Notes under the pieces: model-generated
The model's database searches: none
Told to the model about the DNA's origin: nothing
The model's input: the letters and a program-made list of their open reading frames with translations, nothing else
NCBI GenBank assembly: GCA_024710825.1
Contig: JANJUA010000249.1
Span: 1 to 29,357 of the forward strand
Direction of reading: 5' to 3'
DNA: 29,357 nucleotides
From: Solirubrobacteraceae bacterium
GTDB lineage: Bacteria > Actinomycetota > Thermoleophilia > Solirubrobacterales > Solirubrobacteraceae
Part shown: piece by piece, positions 15,702 to 23,156 of the stretch
Layout of the letters: every line of letters starts with the position of its first letter
Numbering within the stretch: position 1 is the first letter of the stretch
Position numbers and translations under genes: made by a program

Positions 15702-15965
15702 ATGGCGTACGTGATCGCGGAGCCCTGCATCGGCACCAAGGACAACTCCTGCGTCGAGGTCTGTCCGGTCGACTGCATCCACCCGACGCCCGACGAGCCC
15801 GACTACGACAAGGTCGAGCAGCTCTACATCGACCCCGAGGAGTGCATCGACTGCGACGCCTGCGTCGAGGCCTGCCCGGTGGACGCATGCTTCGCGGAGG
15901 ACCAGCTCCCGGAGGAGTGGAGCGGGTTCGTCCAGATCAACGCGCAGTACTTCGCGGCGAAGTAG
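15702..15965 (+). CDS. fdxA: Ferredoxin, 7Fe [3Fe-4S][4Fe-4S] type
   Basis: 87 aa electron carrier. The two halves are CIGTKDNSCVEVCPVDC (C9, C17, C21, C25) and CIDCDACVEACPVDAC (C48, C51, C54, C58, C63). The C-x7-C-x3-C spacing of the first half marks a [3Fe-4S] site as in FdxA/Thermus-type 7Fe ferredoxins, and the second half supplies the [4Fe-4S] cluster. An acidic insertion (TPDEPDYDKVEQ, about residues 29-40) lengthens the loop between the halves, and C63 replaces the usual Ile/Tyr region. It is probably the partner of oxidoreductases or P450s; none is adjacent. AGAGGA lies 12 bases before the ATG. Confidence 0.95.
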   Translation: MAYVIAEPCIGTKDNSCVEVCPVDCIHPTPDEPDYDKVEQLYIDPEECIDCDACVEACPVDACFAEDQLPEEWSGFVQINAQYFAAK

Positions 15966-16154
15966 CTACGCGGCGATCGGCTGCTCCGCCGCGACCGAGC
16001 CGTCGCCGGCGAAGCGGCGGATCTCCACCGTGCGACCGTGACGACGCAGCTCGACGATTAGGTCGTGCGCGCGATGATGCAGCACGACCTCGGCCGACGG
16101 CCAGCGCCGGCGCAGCCGCGCGACCTCTCGGGCCTGGTCGAGGGTGAGCTCCAT
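15966..16154 (-). CDS. Small protein of unknown function (62 aa)
   Basis: 62 aa, not recognised. It reads as one small folded unit: a helix (LTLDQAREVARLRRRWP) followed by alternating strands (AEVVLHHRAHDLIVELRRHG, cited in part; TVEIRRFAGDG). It is likely cytosolic, with no signal or TM segment. The case for a real gene: its stop abuts the ferredoxin stop (TAG then CTA), it fills the gap completely, and GATGAT ends six bases before its ATG as at other leaderless starts here. It could also be the last cistron of the Mrp transcript, 69 bp downstream. Confidence 0.55.
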   Translation of the reverse strand: MELTLDQAREVARLRRRWPSAEVVLHHRAHDLIVELRRHGRTVEIRRFAGDGSVAAEQPIAA

Positions 16155-16160
16155 GCCCCG

Positions 16161-16166
16161 ATCATC
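16161..16166 (-). promoter_or_regulatory. Weak -10-like hexamer (GATGAT) before the 62-aa gene
   Basis: GATGAT (NANNNT type) on the minus strand lies six bases before ATG 16154. On its own this is weak; the shared spacing with other starts makes it notable. Confidence 0.2.
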
Positions 16167-16223
16167 GGCATCGACGATCAGGTCCAGCAGAAGCTCGGTT
16201 AAAGCCGGACGAAGTCTTGGGCG

Positions 16224-17366
16224 TCAGCCCGCCATCGGAAGCGACAGGCCCGTGGGCTGCGGCGGCGCGGACTGCATCACCGGCAGCTCGACGGGCGCGG
16301 GCGGCGCGATCGCGATCAGGCCGCGCGCCGCCTGGCGCACGCCCTGGGCGGCGGCGTCGTCCGGGTCGCTGAACACGAGCGGCTGACCGGAGTCGGAGCC
16401 TTCGCGCAGCGGCATGGTCAGCGGGATCTTGCCGAGCAGCGGGACGTCGAGCTCGTCGGCCAGCTCCTGGCCGCCGCCCTCGCCGAAGAGCGCGAAGCGC
16501 TCGCCGCCCGGGGTGGCGAAGACCGACATGTTCTCGATGACGCCGCAGATCTCGAGGTTGACCTTCTCGGCCATCTCGGCCGAGCGGCGCGCGACCTTCT
16601 GCGCCGTCGGCTGCGGGGTGGTGACGATGAGGAACTTCGCCTGCGGCAGGAGCTGCGCCAGCGTCATCGAGACGTCGCCGGTGCCCGGCGGCAGGTCGAT
16701 CAGCAGGTAGTCGAGCTTGCCCCACGCCACGTCCTGGAGGAACTGGGTGAGGGCCTTGTGCAGCATCGGCCCGCGCCAGACGACGGCGCTGTCCTCCGTG
16801 CCGAGGAAGAAGCCGATCGACATCACCTTGATGGCGCCCTCGGCCTCGAGCGGCAGGATCTTGCGCTCGGCGGTGACCGGCGGGCGCTCGGCGCCGAGCC
16901 CGAACATCCGGGGGATGGAGTAGCCCCAGACGTCCGCGTCGAGCACGCCGACGCGCTTGCCGTCGCTGGCGAGCGCCGCGGCGAGGTTCGCGGTGAGCGT
17001 CGACTTGCCCACGCCGCCCTTGCCGGAGCCGACGCAGATGACGTTCTCGACCTGGGCGAGCGCGCCCGTGGGTAGCGCTCCACCGCCGCCGAGCTTCTGC
17101 CGGATGGCGTCCTTCTGCTTGTCGTTGAGCACGTCGAAGCTGACGTTGACCTGCGTCACTCCCTCGATGCCCTTGACGGCCTCGGCCACGCCCGTCTCGA
17201 AGTGATTGCGAATCGGGCAGCCGGGGGTAGTCAGGGAGACGACTACATCGACCACGCCGCCCTCGCGGATCTCGATCGAGCGCACCATGTCGAGTTCGAC
17301 GATGTTGCGGCGCAGCTCAGGATCGATGACCGCCTCAAGTGCCTTGGTGATCTCTTCCTTCGTCAT
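16224..17366 (-). CDS. mrp: Mrp/NBP35 family Fe-S cluster carrier ATPase
   Basis: 380 aa. The N-terminal MIP18 domain (1-90) carries LTTPGCP with Cys50. The ParA/MinD-like ATPase domain has a deviant Walker A, GKGGVGKST (115-123), then VLDADVWG, LLIDLPPGTGD and TTPQPTA. It loads or transfers Fe-S clusters in the cytosol. The CxxC motif that bridges a cluster between subunits in E. coli Mrp is absent: after ENMS the text is VFATPGGERFALFG. Mycobacterial Mrp also lacks it, so this looks lineage-typical. The C-terminus is a Pro-rich tail. The start is ATG 17366, because GACAAT ends seven bases before it; ATG 17375 is the alternative. Confidence 0.94.
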   Translation of the reverse strand: MTKEEITKALEAVIDPELRRNIVELDMVRSIEIREGGVVDVVVSLTTPGCPIRNHFETGVAEAVKGIEGVTQVNVSFDVLNDKQKDAIRQKLGGGGALPTGALAQVENVICVGSGKGGVGKSTLTANLAAALASDGKRVGVLDADVWGYSIPRMFGLGAERPPVTAERKILPLEAEGAIKVMSIGFFLGTEDSAVVWRGPMLHKALTQFLQDVAWGKLDYLLIDLPPGTGDVSMTLAQLLPQAKFLIVTTPQPTAQKVARRSAEMAEKVNLEICGVIENMSVFATPGGERFALFGEGGGQELADELDVPLLGKIPLTMPLREGSDSGQPLVFSDPDDAAAQGVRQAARGLIAIAPPAPVELPVMQSAPPQPTGLSLPMAG

Positions 17367-17373
17367 GGCACCC

Positions 17374-17379
17374 ATTGTC
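17374..17379 (-). promoter_or_regulatory. -10-like hexamer (GACAAT) before mrp
   Basis: GACAAT on the minus strand is followed by seven bases and ATG 17366. It overlaps the alternative ATG at 17375, arguing against that one as the start. Confidence 0.3.
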
Positions 17380-17410
17380 GCAGGGTCGGTTCGCCGGCCC
17401 GAAACGGCGG

Positions 17411-17434
17411 CGGGGTGGCCGCGGGGCCACCCCG
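17411..17434 (-). terminator. Hairpin terminator downstream of the coiled-coil gene
   Basis: CGGGGTGGCC, loop GCGG, GGCCACCCCG (plus-strand reading): a perfect 10-bp stem 25 bp beyond the stop of the minus-strand coiled-coil gene and about 45 bp before mrp. It is followed on the minus strand by a short TTT. It should separate the two transcripts. Confidence 0.75.
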
Positions 17435-17458
17435 GCCAATCGTCCGGTCCCGCCGACG

Positions 17459-17971
17459 TCAGGCGATCGCGGCGACCCGCTCGGAGACCTTCGAGACGAC
17501 CGACGCGCCCGCGCTCTGCACGGTCTCGACGGCGCCGCCGACGTGGCCGCGACGCTGGCGCAGCTCGCGCTCGACCTGGCGGCGGGCCTTCTTGACGTCC
17601 CGCTCCAGGCGCGTGCGCGCGGTGGCTCCGCGGCGCTCGAAGCGCTCGAGGTCGCGCCGCGCCTTGCGGAGCTGCCGCTCGAGCTCGTCGCGCGAGGTGA
17701 CGCTCGCCCGCAGGTCGAGCACGTTGTCGCGCGCCGTGAGGGCGGCGCCGACACCGGTCAGCGCGATGCGCTCGGCCAGCTCGCCGACGCGGTCGATGCC
17801 GGCGCGGGGCGCGCGAGCGGTCGGCTGAGGCGTGGTCGCGCTCTTCGCGGCGGACCGTGCGGTCGTCGCGCGCTTCGGAGCGGCCTTCCGGGGGCTCGTC
17901 GTGCGCGGCGCCTTGACGCTCGTGGAGCGCTTCTTCGCGGGGGTGCCGGGGGCGGGGGTGTCGGAGGCCAT
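17459..17971 (-). CDS. Basic coiled-coil protein (histone-H1-like tail; possibly phasin-like)
   Basis: 170 aa, strongly basic. Residues 1-57 are a disordered Ala/Lys/Pro/Ser/Thr-rich tail (PAKKRSTSVKAPR, KAAPKRATTARS) like the H1-type tails of some actinobacterial DNA-binding proteins. Residues 60-90 contain ERIALTGVGAALTARDNVL, and 92-142 form a charged coiled coil (SRDELERQLRKARRDLERFE, then RLERDVKKARRQVEREL). The GVGA-plus-coiled-coil-plus-basic-tail plan resembles PhaF/PhaI phasins, here with the tail at the N-terminus. Nucleoid association or granule binding are both possible. A good Shine-Dalgarno (AAGGAGAGGA) precedes the ATG. The promoter holds a LexA-like box. Confidence 0.75.
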   Translation of the reverse strand: MASDTPAPGTPAKKRSTSVKAPRTTSPRKAAPKRATTARSAAKSATTPQPTARAPRAGIDRVGELAERIALTGVGAALTARDNVLDLRASVTSRDELERQLRKARRDLERFERRGATARTRLERDVKKARRQVERELRQRRGHVGGAVETVQSAGASVVSKVSERVAAIA

Positions 17972-18020
17972 GAGATCCTCTCCTTGGCAATCTAGTTAGT
18001 TCTAAGTACGTCCTGGACTA

Positions 18021-18049
18021 AGCATACCCATCGAACGTGTGTTTGTACA
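18021..18049 (-). promoter_or_regulatory. Promoter of the basic coiled-coil gene
   Basis: On the minus strand: TGTACA (18049-18044), 17-bp spacer, TATGCT (18026-18021). Four of six bases match in each hexamer and the spacing is ideal. The leader of about 43 nt is AT-rich for this genome and ends in AAGGAGAGGA. Confidence 0.5.
18032..18045. promoter_or_regulatory. LexA/SOS-box-like site (CGAAC-N4-GTTTG)
   Basis: CGAACGTGTGTTTG fits the Gram-positive SOS box CGAAC-N4-GTTYG and differs from the fully symmetric CGAAC-N4-GTTCG at one base. It lies between the -35 and -10 of the coiled-coil gene, where a repressor would block transcription. Confidence 0.4.
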
Positions 18050-18079
18050 CTCGCCGGCCCGACGGGTTACAGGGCGCCC

Positions 18080-19123
18080 TCAGGCGGCCGGCGGCAGGGC
18101 GCGGGTGCGCTCCAGCCAGGCATCGGGGTCCTGCAGCTCGGCCCACGTCGGCAGCGACTCCGGGCCGGTGAACACCGTGTGCAGGCGCTCGACGCCGGCC
18201 ACCTCGACCACCCGGTCGCAGAACGTCTTGCCCACCTCGTACTGCTTGAGCTTCATCTCCAGGCCGAGCAGCTTCTCCAGGAGCTTCCACGGCCCGGTCT
18301 TGTTGGCGCGCCGGCGGTCGAGCGCCGCGCGCAGCCTGTCGAGGTCGGGCAGAGCGTCGCGGCCGACGGCGTCCATGACGTGCTCGGCATGGCCCTCGAC
18401 CACCGCCATCGTGGCCTGGAGGCGGTCCATGAGGTCCTTGCGCTCCGGTCCGGCCAGGACCATGATCAGCCCCTCCTCGCGGACCATGCGCACCAGCGCG
18501 TCGACGTCCTCGCGGCTCGGGATCTTGGCCACGGCCTTCCAGTCGACGTCGACCTCGGAGCTGTCGAGCAGCTCGGTCAGCATCCCGGCGAGGTGGCCGC
18601 GCAGCCACGGCACGCTCGTGAACTGGACGGCGTGGGTGACCTCGTGGAAGGCGACCCAGGCGACGAGCTGCTCGGCGTCGACGTCGAGCTTCTCGGCGGA
18701 CTCCCGCAGGTTCGGCGCCAGGAAGAGCAGCCGCGTCGGGCCGTCCGGGTCGAGCAGCACGAGGTCGAACTGGCCCAGCACCCGCTGGGACAGCAGGCCC
18801 GTGAGCCCGCCGATCTCCGCCGCGAGCACGGCCCCGCCGAGGCTCCGAAGCGGGCGGGTCAGCGGCCCGGCCTTGGGCTGGAAGCGGTCGGCGACCGGGT
18901 CGAGGATCCGACGCATCCCCGCCAGGTTGATGTCGGCCCACTGCCGGCGGTCGACCGGCTCGGGCGGCGGAAGCGGGCCGGAGGGCGTGAGCTTCGTGTA
19001 GGCGACCACCCGCCGCTCGGCGTCGACGGCCATCGCCTGCAGGTCGCCGGGGAGGCGGACCGTGGGCGCGATCGGGCCGGAGACGCGACGGGCGACGCGG
19101 CGGGCGAGGGACCAGTCGATCAT
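18080..19123 (-). CDS. Zinc-dependent metalloprotease-like protein, DUF2342 ('coenzyme F420 biosynthesis-associated') family
   Basis: 347 aa. A zincin-type HExxH motif is at H160-E161-V-T-H164 (AWVAFHEVTHAVQF), and EGHAEHVMD further on probably supplies the third ligand. The opening IDWSLARRVARRV and the segment SQRVLGQFDLVLL match an actinobacterial family annotated as zinc-dependent metalloprotease or F420-biosynthesis-associated protein; that second name comes from phylogenetic co-occurrence, and no F420 gene is present here. No signal peptide. Its ATG overlaps the TGA of the upstream monophosphatase gene (ATGA), so the two are translationally coupled. Substrate unknown. Confidence 0.87.
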   Translation of the reverse strand: MIDWSLARRVARRVSGPIAPTVRLPGDLQAMAVDAERRVVAYTKLTPSGPLPPPEPVDRRQWADINLAGMRRILDPVADRFQPKAGPLTRPLRSLGGAVLAAEIGGLTGLLSQRVLGQFDLVLLDPDGPTRLLFLAPNLRESAEKLDVDAEQLVAWVAFHEVTHAVQFTSVPWLRGHLAGMLTELLDSSEVDVDWKAVAKIPSREDVDALVRMVREEGLIMVLAGPERKDLMDRLQATMAVVEGHAEHVMDAVGRDALPDLDRLRAALDRRRANKTGPWKLLEKLLGLEMKLKQYEVGKTFCDRVVEVAGVERLHTVFTGPESLPTWAELQDPDAWLERTRALPPAA

Positions 19124-20001
19124 GGGGCTCTCTTGGCGAGGGGGGCGGGCAGGAGCGAGAGCTGGGCGAGCGCGTCGCGGGAGAGCGCGGCGACCACCGG
19201 GGAGTGCGCCTCGAGATCCAGCGGAGCGCCCAGGGGCGTCTCGAACGCCGGGAAGGAGACGAAGCCGCCGGCCTCCCGCACGATGAGCTGGCCGGCGGCG
19301 GCGTCCACCGCCCGGCAGTTCCACAGCGAGACCATCCCGTCGACGCGGCCGCCCGCGAGCTGGCACAGCGACACCGCGATCGCGCCGACCGCGCGGATCC
19401 GCCGGGCCACGTCCCCGATGTCGCCGGAGAGCATGAGCCAGCGCGGGTCGGCCGACTCGATCGCGAGGATCTCGAGGCGCCCGTCGTCCGCACGGTGCTC
19501 GACCGGGCGCTCCGCGAGCGGCCTGCCGTCGAGCGTCACGCCCTCGCCGCGCCGCGCCGCCCACTCCTCGCCGGGCCCGAAGTCGTAGACGTAGCCGAAC
19601 GCGACGTCCTGCATCGCCGGCCCGTCGGCCACGGCGATCGACAGGGCGTGGTGGGGCAGCCCGCGCTTGGCGTTCAGCGAGCCGTCGATCGGATCGATGA
19701 TGACGCGCACCGGGTCCTCGCCCGGCTCGCCGAAGGCGACGTGGCCGCGCTCCTCGGAGATCGCCACGAAGTCGAAGCCCAGCGCGTGTAGCCGCTCGAG
19801 CTCGCCGAAGACGAGATCCTCGGCGTCGGCGTCGAGGATCAGCGTGCGGTCGCCGCCCTCGCCCGTGGTGCCGGTCTCCTCGCGCCGCTCGGCGGCGCTC
19901 TGCGGAGCCTTCAAGAGCGCGCCGATGCCCTCGGCGGCCCGCCGGCAGACGCCCAGCCAGTCCGCGGCGAGCACGTTGGAGGAGGAGGCCATCGGCGACA
20001 T
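19120..20001 (-). CDS. Inositol monophosphatase family protein
   Basis: 293 aa lithium-sensitive-phosphatase fold, Mg2+-dependent. Metal-binding motifs are ISEERG (E83, E84), IIDPIDGSLN (D103, D106; canonical DPIDGTxN) and the late motif CRAVDAAAGQLIVREAGG (WDxAAG equivalent, cited in part). It could act on inositol phosphate, fructose-1,6-bisphosphate, PAP or another sugar phosphate; the sequence does not decide. It is coupled by an ATGA overlap to the DUF2342 gene. The start is ATG 20001; a second ATG at 19992 is possible and would be better spaced from AAGGA (20003-20007). Its start is only 11 bp from that of the divergent helicase gene. Confidence 0.88.
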   Translation of the reverse strand: MSPMASSSNVLAADWLGVCRRAAEGIGALLKAPQSAAERREETGTTGEGGDRTLILDADAEDLVFGELERLHALGFDFVAISEERGHVAFGEPGEDPVRVIIDPIDGSLNAKRGLPHHALSIAVADGPAMQDVAFGYVYDFGPGEEWAARRGEGVTLDGRPLAERPVEHRADDGRLEILAIESADPRWLMLSGDIGDVARRIRAVGAIAVSLCQLAGGRVDGMVSLWNCRAVDAAAGQLIVREAGGFVSFPAFETPLGAPLDLEAHSPVVAALSRDALAQLSLLPAPLAKRAP

Positions 20002-20006
20002 ATCCT
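20001..20006 (+). promoter_or_regulatory. Putative -10 (TATCCT) for the helicase-nuclease gene
   Basis: TATCCT is followed by exactly six bases and GTG 20013, so the transcript would start at the GTG. It overlaps the first codon of the divergent phosphatase gene by one base. Confidence 0.45.
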
Positions 20007-20012
20007 TGCAGC

Positions 20013-23000
20013 GTGCCCGATGCAGCCGGCCGCCTCACCCCCCAGCAGCAGCGAGCCGTCGATCATCCCGCGTCGCCGCTGCTCGTCCTCGGCGGCGCCG
20101 GGACCGGCAAGACGCTCGTCCTGGTGGAGCGCTTCGCGCGCCAGGTGGCCGACGGGCTGGCGCCGGCGCGCATCCTGGTCGTCGCCCCCGCGCCCCCGGG
20201 GGCGGACGCGCTGCGCGTCGCGCTGGAAGACCGGCTGGAGGGCGGCTACGACGAGCTGTGCGTCTTCACGCCCCACGAGCTCGCGTCGCGGCTGCTGCGC
20301 GACGAGCCGCTGGAGAGCGGCCTGGATCCGTGGACCGTGCCCGCGACCGCCGCCGACCGGGTGGCGATGCTGCTCGACCGCGTCGACGAGCTGACGGTCC
20401 GCCAGCACGACTTCCGCGGGCGCCCGGCGGCGCTCGTGGGCGGCTGGGTCGAGCGCATCGACGCGCTGAAGCTCCAGGGCGTCACCGCGGGCGACGTCGC
20501 CGACTGGGCCGAGCGGCTGCCCGCCGCCGACGTCGACGCGCAGGCCCGCGCGGCCCGCGAGCGCGAGTTCGCCGCCGTCTACGCCGCCCACGACCGGATG
20601 CTCGCCGAGCGCGGGACGCCCGACCTCGGCGACCTCCTGCTCGGCGCGATCGCGCTCCTGCGCAATCGCCCCCACGCCCGCGAGCGGATCCTGGGCCGCT
20701 TCCGCGCCGTGCTCGCCGACGACGTGCAGGAGCTGGGCTGGGCGGCCATGGAGCTCGTGCGGCTGCTCGGCGCGCCCGGCAACGTCACCGTCGCCGGCGA
20801 CGACGACCAATCCGTCGACCGGCCCCGGGGCGCGTCGACGAAGAACCTGCGCGACTTCGCCGACGAGCACCCGAACGGGCTGCTCGTCCGCCTGGAGCAG
20901 TCGCACCGCTGCCCCGATCAGGTGCTGGAGGCGGCGGGGGCGGTCGTGCTGCCGAACCCCGACCGGATCGGCAAGGAGCTGCGCGGGCGCCCCGGCGGGG
21001 GCGGCCGGGACGGTGTCGTGCGGTTCTGGCGCTGCGCCAACGAGCGCGCGCAGGCCCAGAGCACCGCCGCGGAGATCGAGCGGCTCATGGCTCGCGAAGG
21101 CGTTGCGCCCGAGCGCATCGCGGTTCTCGTGCGGTCGGTCGCGACGGAGGGGCAGGCGGTGGCCGTCGCGCTGGAGGAGCGCGCGGTGCCCTACCGCGTG
21201 ATGGGCGCGGCGGCGTTCTTCGAGCGCACCGAGGTCCGCGACGTGCTGGCCTGGCTGCGCCTGCTCGCCGACCCGGCCGACGCCGGGGCGGTCGTCCGCG
21301 CCCTGTCGCGGCCGCCGATCGACCTGCGGCAGGTCGATCTCGCCCGCTGCGTGCAGATCGCGCGCCGGCGCAAGCTCGACATGATCGGCGGCCTGAGCGC
21401 CGCGACCGAGTCGCCGCAGATCGCGCCCGAGGCGCGCGAGCGGATCCTGAGCTTCCTGCACATCCACCGGCAGGCGTCGGCGGCGTTCGACACCGCCCGG
21501 CCCGACCTCTACGTGCACCGCCTCGTCGAGCGGCTCGGCCTACGCCGCCAGCAGCTCTTCGCCGCGCAGTCCGACGTCGTCGAGCGGCTGCTCAACCTCG
21601 CCCGCTTCGGCGAGCTGGCCGCCTCGTTCACCCGCAGGTCGCCGCAGGCCACGCCACGCGAGTTCGCCGCGTACATCACCGCGGTGGCGGAGGCCGGGCT
21701 GCCCGAGGAGGAGGCCGTCGCCGAGGCGCATCCGCGCGCGGTGCAGGTCATGACGATGCGCCAGGCGCGCGGGCTCGGCTTCGAGCACGTCTTCGTCCTC
21801 GGGCTGGAGTCGACCCGGATGCCGGGCGCGCCGCGGCGCGCGATGGAGCCGATCCCCGACGAGCTGCTGCGGGAGGCGCTGCCCGCCGAGTCCCGCGCGA
21901 CCCACGTCGCCCGGATGCGCCGGCTCCTGCACCTCGCGATGACGCGCGCCTCCGGCTCCCTGGTGCTCGCGCACACGGCGCCCGGGCCGCCGTCGCCGTT
22001 CGCCGAGGAGGCTCGGGCCGCGGTCGGCGGCGCGTGGGAGGACCGCGAGGAGGAGCTGTTCGGGCCGGCCGAGACGCTGCACTCGACCTTCCGGATGATG
22101 CGCGACGAGCTGCTCGACCAGGTCCAGCTCGTCGGCGGGCGCCTCGGCGAGCTGCGCTTCGACACCGACCTCGACGTGTCGCACGCCGCCGTCCGCCTGA
22201 TGGAGCTGCTGAAGCTCAGCGCGCTGCTGCGGCGCCCCGCCGGCCAGTCGGTGGCCGAGGCGCTGCCGGACCTGAACCAGCGGCTGCTGTCGGCCATCAC
22301 GCCCGAGCAGCGCGACATCTTCCTCACCAGCGCCCTGGACGACCTGCTGCTCGACGCCGAGCGCGACGACGGCGTGCGCGCGGCGTCGCTGGCGCGACGC
22401 TCGGAGCCGTCGCTGGAGGCGTTCCTGCCCAAGCGCGGCGACGGGCTCGTGCTGAGCGCGTCCGACATCGACGCCTACCGCTCCTGCCCCCTGAAGTACA
22501 AGTTCGCCCGCGTCTTCCGCATCCCCGCCGAGGCGACGCTGAACCAGCGCTTCGGGATCCTCGTGCACCAGGTGCTCGAGCGCTGGCACGCCGGCGGCGG
22601 CGACGGCGGGATCGACGAGATGTACCGGCTGCTCGACAGCGGCTGGCGGCGCGGCGGCTTCGGCGACTCCGAGGAGGAGCGTCAGCTGCGCGAGAAGGCG
22701 CAGAGCGCCCTCGGCCGCTACTACGACCGCTGCCGGGAGGAGAGCGCGGAGCCGGTGTGGTTCGAGCGCTCGTTCTCCTTCAAGCTCGGCCCGCACGTGC
22801 TGCGCGGGCGCGTCGACCGGGTCGACCGTCTCGCCGAGGGCGGCTACGAGCTGATCGACTACAAGACCGGGCGCCCGCGGAGCGCGGCGGCGCTGCGCGA
22901 GGACGTCCAGCTCTCGCTCTACGCGGTCGGCGCGCGAGAGGCGTGGAAGCTCGAGGCCGCGCAGCAGGCGTATCTCTACGTGCTCGACGATGAGAAGGTC

Positions 23001-23156
23001 CAGGTGCCGACCGAGGAGATCGATCCCGACTGGATCGCCGAGACGGTCTTCGAGGTCGCCGACGGCATCCTCGGACAGGGCTTCGAGCCGACGCCGTCGT
23101 TCACCGCCTGCTCGATGTGCGACTACCGGATCGTCTGTCCGGCGGCCGAGAAGTAG
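20013..23156 (+). CDS. UvrD-like helicase fused to an Fe-S PD-(D/E)XK nuclease (AdnA/AddB-like)
   Basis: 1047 aa. The N-terminal superfamily 1 helicase has Q motif LTPQQQRAV and Walker A GGAGTGKT (27-34). Motif II reads D236-D-V-Q-E rather than DExQD, motif III GDDDQSVDRPRGA (262-) lacks the usual aromatics, motif IV is LEQSHRCP, and motif V is MRQARGLGFEH (from M582) instead of HxSKGLE. The C-terminal nuclease has D935/D938, D949-Y-K951 (LIDYKTG), Q966 and four cysteines C825, C1033, C1036, C1042 in the Fe-S pattern of AddB/AdnA-type nucleases. It probably processes DNA ends in recombination or repair. Actinobacterial AdnA and AdnB are usually encoded side by side, but no partner subunit is adjacent here. 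GTG start with TATCCT six bases upstream. It overlaps yaaA by one base. Confidence 0.9.
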   Translation: MPDAAGRLTPQQQRAVDHPASPLLVLGGAGTGKTLVLVERFARQVADGLAPARILVVAPAPPGADALRVALEDRLEGGYDELCVFTPHELASRLLRDEPLESGLDPWTVPATAADRVAMLLDRVDELTVRQHDFRGRPAALVGGWVERIDALKLQGVTAGDVADWAERLPAADVDAQARAAREREFAAVYAAHDRMLAERGTPDLGDLLLGAIALLRNRPHARERILGRFRAVLADDVQELGWAAMELVRLLGAPGNVTVAGDDDQSVDRPRGASTKNLRDFADEHPNGLLVRLEQSHRCPDQVLEAAGAVVLPNPDRIGKELRGRPGGGGRDGVVRFWRCANERAQAQSTAAEIERLMAREGVAPERIAVLVRSVATEGQAVAVALEERAVPYRVMGAAAFFERTEVRDVLAWLRLLADPADAGAVVRALSRPPIDLRQVDLARCVQIARRRKLDMIGGLSAATESPQIAPEARERILSFLHIHRQASAAFDTARPDLYVHRLVERLGLRRQQLFAAQSDVVERLLNLARFGELAASFTRRSPQATPREFAAYITAVAEAGLPEEEAVAEAHPRAVQVMTMRQARGLGFEHVFVLGLESTRMPGAPRRAMEPIPDELLREALPAESRATHVARMRRLLHLAMTRASGSLVLAHTAPGPPSPFAEEARAAVGGAWEDREEELFGPAETLHSTFRMMRDELLDQVQLVGGRLGELRFDTDLDVSHAAVRLMELLKLSALLRRPAGQSVAEALPDLNQRLLSAITPEQRDIFLTSALDDLLLDAERDDGVRAASLARRSEPSLEAFLPKRGDGLVLSASDIDAYRSCPLKYKFARVFRIPAEATLNQRFGILVHQVLERWHAGGGDGGIDEMYRLLDSGWRRGGFGDSEEERQLREKAQSALGRYYDRCREESAEPVWFERSFSFKLGPHVLRGRVDRVDRLAEGGYELIDYKTGRPRSAAALREDVQLSLYAVGAREAWKLEAAQQAYLYVLDDEKVQVPTEEIDPDWIAETVFEVADGILGQGFEPTPSFTACSMCDYRIVCPAAEK

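Noticed and set aside
17375..17990. Extension of the mrp frame upstream through the coiled-coil gene
   Set aside because: The upstream residues are an Arg-rich shadow of the coiled-coil gene, and a strong hairpin lies between the two genes.
23117..23155. Upstream ATG for yaaA inside the helicase gene
   Set aside because: The family begins with (M/V)LILLPPSEGK, which matches GTG 23156; the extra residues are helicase codons in another frame.
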